64,000 bases of DNA, from assembly GCA_003439945.1 (NCBI GenBank), contig QVRM01002276.1:132001-196000 (forward strand). The letters are read 5' to 3'. Each line of letters opens with the position of its first letter. Position 1 is the stretch's first letter. Source of the stretch: Dermanyssus gallinae (lineage: Eukaryota; Arthropoda; Arachnida; Mesostigmata; Dermanyssidae). The notes under the pieces were generated by a model, which worked only from the letters and a program-made list of their open reading frames with translations, was not told the DNA's origin and searched no databases. Shown here piece by piece: positions 40,726-50,886 of this stretch. Made by a program: the position numbers and the translations under genes.

Positions 40726-43235
40726 GCCGATGCAAGCGTTTTTATCGGTCGACTTTTTTGCTGAAAGAGCACTTCCTGCGCTTAAAGTTACGACAACATC
40801 CAAAGGTGATCGCTCAAAAACTCGAAACAAATTGAAGTTGGCCGAGCAATAGTTGCGCAAGGCTTTTAAAAACGTGTAATAACTTCTAAACTATGTTAGT
40901 GGGCTTTTCATTAACCGAATAACGCCAACAATTCGAGTGCGTTGCGTTTGTACATATCTCCTGCACCGCCAAGCTTCCTTTTTAGATCGTTTAGTCTAGG
41001 GAAGTGGATCTTCTACGGGAATGTAGGCTGGCAGTTCTCAGAGTCAAACCAAAAAAAAACCTTTACTCAAATAGGGTTATGGTGCGTTGTTGGTGAGTTA
41101 TCAGAGGCATCATTCACTTTGAACTCCTGAGAAGGAATCAGACGATTAACACGATTTCTACTGTCAGCAGCCTTACACGACATTACATAGAAAAATACAC
41201 GACCTGGTCTGGAAACGTATTGAGTACGTACCATATTCTTAAGACCTTGCAGGATCGAATCATCAGATTGTTCCTGTTTTAACAAAGTTTCTAAACGGAT
41301 GCTTTTTCGTTTCCAGGAAAGACACGTTTACACAGGAATTGAATAGCTGGCCTATTGGCTAGATATCACTGAAATAGAGGGGTATTGTGTTGATGATTAA
41401 GTAAACCCGCATGCACTCGCCAATTCGTGTTTTCGCTTTAGGCAAAAACGGCAAACATTTTGCATCAACCCAACATATCGCATTAACAAACAGCATATAT
41501 ATATATATATATATATATGCACACTCAAGGGGAACAACAATGAAATTAATTATTTGTGTAGTGTACGTCCAGACCGGTATTAATAATCTACCGTCGAACC
41601 AACTGCGTTCGTCTCGACCCGCGCTAACGTGCCAACATGCGCATGGTCCACGCACAATCATTGCTTAATGGAAAGCTGTTCCGGGCGTCTATATGCACAG
41701 AGACGAGGTGTCTACAGTTATCTATCGTCTGGTTTTCCGCTGAAATGCGAGCCGTGTTCACCGAGTTACGGCCGCCGCATGCTGCAGCATCGGAAACAGC
41801 AACAAAACAGTGAAGATACCACTTTGATGAAGATGTTGCGCGCGTGTCACAGAAGACCGCCGTCGCCATTAGAATGCGTTTCAAAACAGTAACACAGACA
41901 CACGGCAGCGTTTCGGGGACAGTTCGGCCTGCGACTCCATAGAGAAACCGAAATCTCATTTTTAGCTATAGATATTGCTATATCCAGCTTAGCAGAGTTT
42001 TGACTAGCGCATTTATATATACCGATGAGAGCGAGCTCAAGAACAAACATTGTAATTCACGCCACTTCGTATGCAATGTATGGACACATGTCATGGTTAA
42101 TAAACCCGAAACACGTCATACGCCCTCAGCAAATGGCGTAGATAGATGTAATTAACGATCGAGTGTGTCCAGACTTAAGCGTGACAGTATCTGAACGCTT
42201 TGTAGACTGGAAATTAGCGTTATATTTGTGATATTTTGATTAGTTAATCGATCTTGTTGTTTTTGTGCCTAGGCATTTGTAAAATTGTCTTGGACACTTT
42301 GACTTGGAAATCGCCGGTGGGCCGTGCTATTTCTAGCCAGCTCCCGCGAGAAAAACGACACCAACTATTCTGCCGTCGAAGTCCGCCTTTTTAAGGTGGG
42401 CTGAAAGGTAAGCAAAGGTTGTTCCTTCGGTAAACGCCCTTTGTGCGTAGAGACACTGGTGTAGCAGCCTTCATATTGCGTCGATCGATGCGAATAAGGT
42501 CTACTGGCCGATTTATCGCATAGCTATCAGACTACCACTTATCGAATTCTGTTATATTGTTAAGGGGCAGGGGATTCTAAGTTTTTGGCTTAAAACTCAA
42601 GACTTCTATAAGCCATCGTTTCTTTGCTACTCTTGGCCAAACACACGCCTTCTCACTCTAGGCTGTTGTCAACCAGACGAACGTGACTGCAGGAAAATTC
42701 TCGACAAAATCAAACAGAATCAACAAAGAGGAACGAACTTTAACCCCGCCGAATTCGGCACCACGATGGCCTATTTTGTTGGTGGTCATGAAAACGCCTT
42801 GATTCTAAATAGATACGTTTTATAGAACGATGCGTTAACGACTGCAACACACGGCCGTTGCTAATGCGTACCGCCTCAGCAAACGTTTTTCTCAAACCAG
42901 CGTGTGACACCTCTCCACATCGACTCCTATTCCCTGACTTGTCAACGGAGAGGCAGCGTTCATGGCCACCATTTCACGATTACTTTCTATGGGCGCGTGT
43001 TTTGAGAGCCCCCTGGTTAGACCTCGACACTTCCGACCTCACTGAAAGGATCAAAAGGGAAATTATAAAACCGATGGACGGAGTGTGGAGAAGGGCGAGC
43101 GCTCCAGAAGGCCCCAGGACTATGTCGAGTAAATCTAAATACGGCGAACGAATCGTGAATTTGTGCTTTGTCTAGCAGTAGGGGGGAGGGGTGTTGCATG
43201 AACAGAGCAATGTTCATTCACCCAGATATTCAACA
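40726..43235. other. no gene seen
   Basis: Unrecognised open frames at 41067-41285 (minus) and 42858-43175 (plus), with a TA array at 41495-41518. No splice-supported gene model could be built. Confidence 0.45.
41495..41518. repeat. (AT)n microsatellite
   Basis: Short perfect TA array. Confidence 0.95.
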
Positions 43236-43962
43236 GAGAGAGAGAGAGAGATGAAGAAGACTGAATGCAACGAAAGCCTAGCTTAAACACTGGCGCTCGT
43301 ATACACTGCGACAGTTGCTACGAAGATGATGCCAATACCTACGTCTAGAGGAAAAAAGGAAAGGACCGTAGGGATCGATCACGTCGTGGAGTCTGAGCAC
43401 ACAATAAGTGTGCCCATTGCACCAATGTGCTGCAGTTGCCGTTCTCTCGTCATGGTTTCGACTCAACAATGTGCTGCTACCATTGATCTTCACGACTGCC
43501 CGACGGTCGGCGGTTAGTTAGCCTGCCGCCTGGTGCCGTTGGATCCAGTTTAGATCGTCATTCGTTAGCGTACGTTTCTTCCTTGTCGGCAACGTCGTTG
43601 TCGTTGTCGTTGTCGTCGTCGTCCGACGCTCGATGGCAATGGAACACGATGGCAATGATGTGCTAAGGTAAAGAGATGCGGCGCCAAAAGGGGAACCAGA
43701 TAGGAGACGAATCGTCGCGTGTAGGCAAGCAAGGTTCATCGGCCATCGAGCGAAGACCTCGGCAATGAAATGGCAGCAGCAGCTGCATCAGCGGCAGCGG
43801 CGGCGGCACAGCAAGCGACTACGTTGTTTCCACCGCATCTTCTCCGCCGCAACTTCATCTTGAACCATATAGTGACGACGATGATGATGACGATTGCGGA
43901 CTCGTGCACGCCGCGGTTAACAGCCTCGTTTCAGCTGGAAGATATTGTCGCCATCAGTTGTC

Positions 43963-43965
<3 letters not shown>

Positions 43966-44011
<46 letters not shown>

Positions 44012-44017
44012 TATATA

Positions 44018-44056
<39 letters not shown>
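43966..44056. repeat. (AT)n microsatellite
   Basis: TA array with TATTATA and ATGTAT breaks. Confidence 0.95.
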
Positions 44057-44280
44057 GGCCGGACGTCGCCACATACACACGTACTCGTCAGTTAGGAATA
44101 TGATACACTACCGGTAGGAAGTCATACACGGCCGTCATTCAGCTGTACGAACCCGTTCAGTGTTTCGGACTGACCCTGTCATTATGACGTCACCTTACGC
44201 ACCCTTCACTGGTCGTTTTTTTTCTTCTCTACGGGGAAGCCGTCTCCGGTGAATGGTTGGTTCCATCGTTATCATCATCT

Positions 44281-44475
44281 TGTGTTGTTGTTGTTGTTGT
44301 GTTGTTATTGTTGTTGCTGCTGAAATTGTTATTGCTGTTGTTGCTGAAATTGGTATTGTTTTGCTGCTAGAACTGTTATTGTTGTTGCTGCTAGAACTGT
44401 TATTGTTGTTGCTGTTTTTGCTACTATTGTTGCTGAAATCGTGATTGTTGCTGCTGATGCTGCTGCTAATGCTGT
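44281..44475. repeat. (GTT)n/(GCT)n triplet region
   Basis: Nearly 200 bp of GTT, GCT and ATT triplets with a higher-order unit (CTGCTAGAACTGTTATTGTT occurs twice). Confidence 0.9.
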
Positions 44476-45194
44476 CATTTGTCGTCTCGGGCGTTATTCG
44501 CGACGGCAATAACGTCATCATTGTTGTTGCCGTCTATGTCTGCACTTTTCCCCTTATTATTATTATTATTATCTTCGCTGCTCTCCTCTTTTCCGACTAC
44601 AATTCAACCACATCATTACCACTACGAACATCACCGCCACCAATAGCACCAATGCAACGAGTTTTCTCCTGTTTCGGCCCTGATTCTCGTTGGATTAGTA
44701 TTATTTTAAAATATTCTTATATTTATTTCTCCACTACCTCCTCCTCCTCCTCGTCTTGTTCCCCTCCTTCTGTTTGAGCAGCTTGCCTTTATCCTGCTTG
44801 TCTTCCTTTTGCCTTCCTCGACCTCGACGCCGCCGTATGCAAATGTACAAGTAGACCTGCTTCTCATCTCACTCGATCTATTCGCGTAGCCGTATGTATC
44901 CCATACGGCTGCTGTGTGTGGTGGCGGCGGCCGCCCCGTACATGCGAGCGGATTCCATGTGTGGATGCCGCCGGCATGGGCCATCCCCCGTCTCTGCAGA
45001 GTACATGACGTCGTTTGAGTACTTGAGCGCTCACGCCAACGATGGCTGGGTGGGTGGGTCTGTAAGTGGGCAAGTCAGTTAGTGATAGGCTAAGGCGATG
45101 AGCGGCTGAGTGCGGAAGATCGAGTAGATCGGTAGAGGAAGATACAGAGACAGGCGAACGAACAAGATAGACAGAGGGATAGATATTGAGAGTT
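44476..45194. other. no gene seen
   Basis: Low-complexity and unrecognised sequence. Confidence 0.5.
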
Positions 45195-45282
45195 ATAGGA
45201 AGGAGAGAGAGATGGGATGAGAGATTGAGAAAGAGAGAGAGAGATGAGATGAGAGATTAAGAAGAGAGAGAGAGAGAGATAT
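45195..45282. repeat. (GA)n-rich array
   Basis: GAGAGAGAGATGAGATGAGA-type purine repeats. Confidence 0.9.
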
Positions 45283-45505
45283 ATTCAAAGGGAGAGAGTA
45301 TGTAGAGCAGCCAGCGGCCGTCAACGCCGTTTCGTCATGGTCGGTGCCGGTGAAACAGCCGCCATGGTGGCGGCGGCGGCGGATTCTGTCAAGCGTCTGA
45401 CGTCGCAGGAACCGGCGACGTCTGCTGGAGTCACCCATCGGCGGCATGGTGCCCTCGTCAGCCGGCCCGAGTAAACATGGGCCTCTTTCTGGTCGACTGC
45501 TCGTG

Positions 45506-45612
45506 TACATTTGTTGTTGTTGTTGTTGCTGATGTTGTTGTTGCTAATGTTGTTTTTACTATTGTTGTTGTTGTAGTCGTCGTCATCATCATTTTCATCT
45601 TCGTCGTCGTCG
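45506..45612. repeat. (GTT)n/(GTC)n triplet array
   Basis: GTTGTTGTTGCTGATGTT followed by GTCGTCGTC repeats. Confidence 0.9.
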
Positions 45613-46414
45613 TCGTCACCACCACAGCCACCAGCGCCTGCAGTACTACTACCACTACTGGTAGCATTCCCCTCTTTCCAGAAAATAGCCCACCGTCCCT
45701 CCCCTCCCTCCCTCCCTCTTTGGTTTTCTTCTTTCCGGCGTCATATATAACGCATGGAACTACTCCGAGTTGGTCATATCGCCGAGGAATAAACGTCGAG
45801 GTGAGTTCATGCGATGCAACAGCCGCCAACAAGCACAAACACAAGCGAGAAACACAAACAACAACACCGCGCCTTCCTGTACTCATCATCAGCACGTTGT
45901 TCGTCGATTGTGTTCTACGCCGAGTCACCGAGTTATTACTTCATTGAATCCGAAGCAGCCTGCCAAAGCTACTACTTACGGCATAACAGTCGTACCACCG
46001 ATCTGAGTAAACTCTTACGCACGTATGTACTAACTCTACTTGGTGCAGTTGCAAATTGACGCTCTCGGTGGATCAAACATGCGCGCCTCGTAGACTCCTA
46101 CTCGCCCTCGTATGTTCATGCGCACGGTGATAAGTGATATGATAAGTGCACACGGCATTTTGATTGAACTTGATTCCAGTTGATTTCACCAGGTGATTTC
46201 ACTCGGCCGCCTATCTCTCCGCTTCTAGTGTCGGTGTACCAATCAACCTACAGGGCAGGGCGTCTTTAGTTTGTTTCTAAGCTAGTATTCTAACAAATAA
46301 GCTAAATTGTGCTTCCTGTAGGCAAATGTGACAGATAGCCATTTCAAGTTGACCGACCTACGTCCCCAACAAAAACACTGCTGCTGCGATTTCAATCTAT
46401 GTTTTAATTCCAAA
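45613..46414. other. no gene seen
   Basis: No supported feature. A donor-like CGAG|GTGAGT near 45800 is isolated. Confidence 0.45.
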
Positions 46415-46563
46415 AGGTTGGCTTATATGTTTCAACTCCAATGTTGGTTTGTGTGTTTCAACTCCAATGTTGGTCTGTGTGTTTCAACTCCAATGTTAGT
46501 TTGTGTGTTTCAACTCCAATGCTAGTTTATACGTTTCAACTTCAAGATTGGTCTATATGTTTC
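46415..46563. repeat. 26-bp minisatellite, about 5.7 units
   Basis: Units begin ATGTTGGTTTGTGTG and end TTTCAACTCCA, starting at 46441, 46467, 46493, 46519 and 46545, with a diverged unit before. The 26-bp period is not a multiple of three, so it is not a coding repeat. Confidence 0.9.
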
Positions 46564-47205
46564 CACACTCCCGTAATGTTCATTGTTTTGGTGGCTCAGA
46601 TTACGAGTAAATCTTCTAGAGTACCCCTTAGGCAGCTAAATTTAAATTGTCAACATCAATCGTGTCCGCTCGACGGATCAGTGCTACGGTAGGTCTATTC
46701 ATACGCATATCTGCTGTGTATATCTTGTGCGTGTGCGGTGGTTGTCAGAGAAAACAAAACGCGAACGCGTTTCATGTCTATCCTATAGCACCTTTTGCTC
46801 GTATGTACATCGCTGAAAAGAGGCAAATAATTATAAGGTGCGAAAACGTACTGAATTGTCATGACATGCTCATGACACGCGCCTTACTTTCGTGTGGCTT
46901 ATTTTTGACTGGCTCGTCGACAAGTGTATGGTTAGATGAATGGTTATGGGGTATGCGTAACAGTGTTGTCACGAATGCCCGTCACCGCAGTTGTGGCCGC
47001 TAGCGGCGACATTCGAGCGTGGCACGTCACTTCACGACCGAGGCTCTAAGCGAGGTGGCTGTGAAGTTTTTCGTGCACACAAAGATAAGCGTACGGCGCC
47101 AGTCTTGGCGGAGCGGCCAACGCAGCTCGTTTTGAACGGGCCTGATGCTGCTCCTAACGAAAGCACATGGTTGATATTGCCCTCAGACATTGCCCTCAGA
47201 CGCAC

Positions 47206-47285
47206 CAAAATCAGCCTTTTTATATCAAAATCAGCGTTTTCACATTAAAAACAGCCTTTTCACACCGAAATCAGCCTTTTCACAT
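47206..47285. repeat. 20-bp minisatellite x4
   Basis: Four 20-bp units of the type CAAAATCAGCCTTTTCACAT. Confidence 0.9.
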
Positions 47286-47488
47286 CTCAGTTCGTGACCG
47301 ACATGGTAGCGTACTCCTCACGTATTTTCTGGTCTTGACCAGAGCGAACCGTTGGCTGATTCAACAACAACAACGACACCGGCAGCCATAACAATGTTAA
47401 TCATTATGACACCATCATGAGTAGCAAATGTAGATAACAATATTAGCAGAGAAGAAACAAAGGTGAATGACGAATAATGACGATAAGA

Positions 47489-47672
47489 GCAACAACAACA
47501 GCAGCGGCAGCAGCAGCAACAACAGAAGCAAACACAGCGGCAATGACGAACATAACCAATGACGTCAACGCGTAACTAACAATACCAATAACAACAGCAA
47601 AACAACAACAACAACAATAGCAACAGTAGCAACAACAACAACAATAACAACAACTGCAGCAGCAATAATAAT
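47489..47672. repeat. (CAA)n/(CAG)n triplet region
   Basis: CAACAACAGCAGC and AACAACAACAATAAC repeats. Further CAA units lie at 47880-47900. Confidence 0.9.
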
Positions 47673-47899
47673 ATTAACTCTGATACCAATAGCATACAAT
47701 ATGAATGCCAGCCACAACAATAATAACAGCGATAGCCAAGCAATAGTAACAAAAATAACAAAAACCGCAACATCAATGCAACCACATACACAACAGCAAT
47801 ACATATAATAATATTAGCTCCAATACCAACAGCATACTCTATTAATACCAGCCACAACAAGATACAATAATACCAGCCAACAACAACAACAGCAACAAT

Positions 47900-48236
47900 A
47901 ACGAGGTTGACCTTGACCGGGGGTTGGACCCGGCCAGCCATGATACGTCTTCGTTGGTTGTGGTCGGCTAGGAAATTCCCGAAATTCTGTCGCCTCGCTG
48001 TCTTCGCGTAATTTCCGTTTGCTGGTCGACTGGGGTGTTCTGATTTTTAGTACGATCGTTCTAGCAACAGCAGCAATGCGTCCATTGCTGCATGTAATGT
48101 CTGTTTTTCCATGAGAATCAACGAAGAGGTGACGAAAACGTCTCAGGATGGCATAGAGTGACAGTCGGCTAGCCAGGTCACCAAGCTTGTTTAGTGACGC
48201 GTCGTTAAGTAATAATACGCCAGAAAGAACACACAT
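47900..48236 (-). other. unassigned open frame
   Basis: On the minus strand about 110 codons without low complexity (LASRLSLYAILRRFRHLFVD onward to RPQPTKTYHGWPG) end in a triplet array. RRFRHLFVDSHGKTDI faintly recalls the stretch before gypsy-type reverse transcriptases, but no catalytic motif follows. Confidence 0.2.
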
Positions 48237-48257
48237 ATATATATATATATATATATA
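48235..48257. repeat. (AT)n microsatellite
   Basis: Perfect AT array of 23 bp. Confidence 0.95.
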
Positions 48258-49045
48258 ACGTCTAAGGGGTGTCCCCGGTGCTGTCAGGTGACTTCCGCCG
48301 GGACAACGAGTGAAGGCTAAATAGATAGCGCACAGTGCATAGACATCTATAATTCTGTTCTATGATAACGTCTTTTGAATGAATATGTGTTAAAAATGCG
48401 TTACACTATATTCATTTTCATGAGGACTGTATTATCAACGGTATGCGCCTCAAAATGTTTTTGTTGCTGCTAAAAACGCGGCAAAACCTAACGTTTTGCC
48501 ATCATTATCGGTAAATCTCAGAGCTTAAACTATGCTCTAAAACTTACATCATATAATATCTAAGAGAGGCATATTCGACTTGGGTTTGTTAAAAACTAGT
48601 TGTCCGGAATGCTAGCATGTGACCTTGTTTTGACTATTTTAAACATGCGCGAATATCTGGTTGATACGGAGATAGAGAAAGAGAAAGGTAGAAAGAAAAA
48701 GAGCTCTCGTGGCTGGAAGAAAACGCGGGCGAGAGAAACGTGGAAAATGGAAATCTTGACGTAGCCATACGGCATGTCGGGGACGGTAGTACGTGGCTTA
48801 AACGGAACGCCGACAGAAAATCATATTTTGCCTGAGCTTGACGTACTGTTGCCCAAACTAAACACCAGATTGAGGGCATACAACGACAATACCAAATCAT
48901 TGCGAACAAAGTTGCCCACTGACTCGGCGGAAGCTGAATTCACTAGGTATTCGTTCGTTAAGCCTAGCAGCAAAAGAGAACGTCGACATTTCGACCACAA
49001 AACTGACTGATTGAGTGTTGCTGCTTATGATTGCTGGCCATCATC
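48258..49045. promoter_or_regulatory. 5' flank of the glycine-rich gene
   Basis: No array or transposon recognised. The promoter of the gene starting at 49046 should lie here, but I see no convincing TATA box. Confidence 0.25.
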
Positions 49046-49342
49046 ATGGCAGGAATACTTTTCAGAAGCACAATGCATTTCCTCCGTCGCTGCGCCGCCG
49101 CATTGGCGCTCACCGTGGCCCTGTGCGGGCCCCGTTCGGTGCTCGGCCAAATCATCGAGGAGCGGTCGACGCTGCGGAACCCCGACGGCTCGACAACACA
49201 GACCGCCCGAAGCTCGTTCTCGCAGGCCTCGTTCTCGGAGGAGGCGACCGGCCCCGATGGAACGACGATCGGACGCACCGTGCACCGCGATTCGACCGGC
49301 AAAATCACCGGCAACGAGTGGAAGGCGCAGAACGGCCAGAAA
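49046..49342 (+). CDS. glycine-rich gene exon 1
   Basis: 99 codons, phase 0 out, donor AAA|GTAAAT. Carries the signal peptide and the hydrophilic N-terminal segment. Reading through gives only VNVAL and a stop. Confidence 0.82.
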
Positions 49343-49721
49343 GTAAATGTCGCACTCTAATCTTTCTGCTTATTATGTTGTTGTTCTGCTTGTTGTTATT
49401 GTTTTCTTATTGTTGTTGTTTTATTGTGGTTGTTGTTGTTGTTTTATTGTGGTTGTTGTTGTTGTTTTATTGTGGTTGTTGTTGTTTTATTGTGGTTGCT
49501 GTTGTTGTCTGTCTTTGTGGATGCGTTGCAATCGTTCCAATCAGCCGCAACAATTTTCCGACGCTTTCGTCGGTTTTGTGCCGTTGACGATACTATGACG
49601 AGGTCTCCGCGATGGGGTGATGGCTGTGGCGACTCGATACCAATGATGACCATGAAAATGATATTTGTGATAATGATATTGATAATAACGCTTGCTGATA
49701 GTTGTGGTTATGACGATGGCG

Positions 49722-49756
<35 letters not shown>

Positions 49757-50848
49757 AGAGAGAGAGAGAGACTGCACTAGATATACTCTCGAAAGATATA
49801 CTAGAGTTTTACGCAGCCTGGATTGGATGCTTGAGTTGGTTTGCTTATCGAATCCGATTACAAAGAGTGCCGAGTGCTTTCAAAGAGACCCAAAGCACGC
49901 ACAAAGAACAAGAACCATCGTGTTTGTTACACCAAGTTGGCCAACTTCAGTGGTCAAGTCGGTGTAGTGGCTGGTCACCGTAGCAGCAATACATAAAGTC
50001 GTTGTTATTTTTCCTAGTTCTTGCTGTTGTATCAAGGCAAGGCCATAGAGGTCACGACTATTCGAGCAGGCACACGTGTAAACGATATTTGTTTGCTCAT
50101 ATCGCACACAACGCAATCAAGTCAGCGCTGTGGCGATTGACGCCGGCGGAAGCCGCTGGTCTTTGATTCTCGGCTCTTGACGGCACAGGAAGGCAGTTTC
50201 CGGATTGCCGCACGAGCAGCAGAACATCATTCGCGTACGCGAAACAAAAAATAAATAAACCATCATTGACGAAGGACTAAGACAGAGAAAAGAAAAGAGA
50301 GCACCCACAGAGAGAATGGAGCGAGAATGAAGGAAACGGGTGTGCCAGTACGTGTGCGGCCTGCGCTTACGAGTACGTGTATTGAGTTGCTACGCAGAAC
50401 ACTACATAGACATGGACTGGAGGAGACCTTGGGACTTCGGCGGCTGAAGCTAGGTGGTAGCAACGATTTTCCCTGTTACGTTTCAGTGCGCACAGCGTGT
50501 ATCTATATCGAGTGGGTACACATGAGGCGCCACCGGCGTGGCTCATGTACCGGTCCGGTCGGCTGTGTCCGCTGGCCGAAATGGCCATCAACTCCCTCTG
50601 CTCCTGCTTATTCTCTCTCTCCTCTCTCGCTGGTGACCAAACTTAAAACGCAAAATATGCGATGGCCACACTACCTTTGGCTGTTGCAGCTACAATTTAA
50701 GCCAGTCATGTCAGAGTATCCTTCTCGTTTACGATGTCATCACTATTGAGCAAACTGCCTTTCGATTACATCGCTGCCTTCGCGATCTTTTTCTTCTTCT
50801 AGTTCCAGTGAGGAAAATAAATCATTGACAAATCTTTCATCTGTATTT

Positions 50849-50886
<38 letters not shown>

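Noticed and set aside
41067..41285. Minus-strand frame with an acceptor-like AAACAG and donor-like ATG|GTACGT
   Set aside because: The implied exon would be very short, and no family or neighbouring exon could be identified.
42858..43175. 105-codon plus-strand frame
   Set aside because: No motif, signal or splice context; length is within chance for this composition.
45458..45947. 156-codon frames on both strands
   Set aside because: Both are driven by GTT and GTC arrays (poly-Val, poly-Thr), a compositional artefact.
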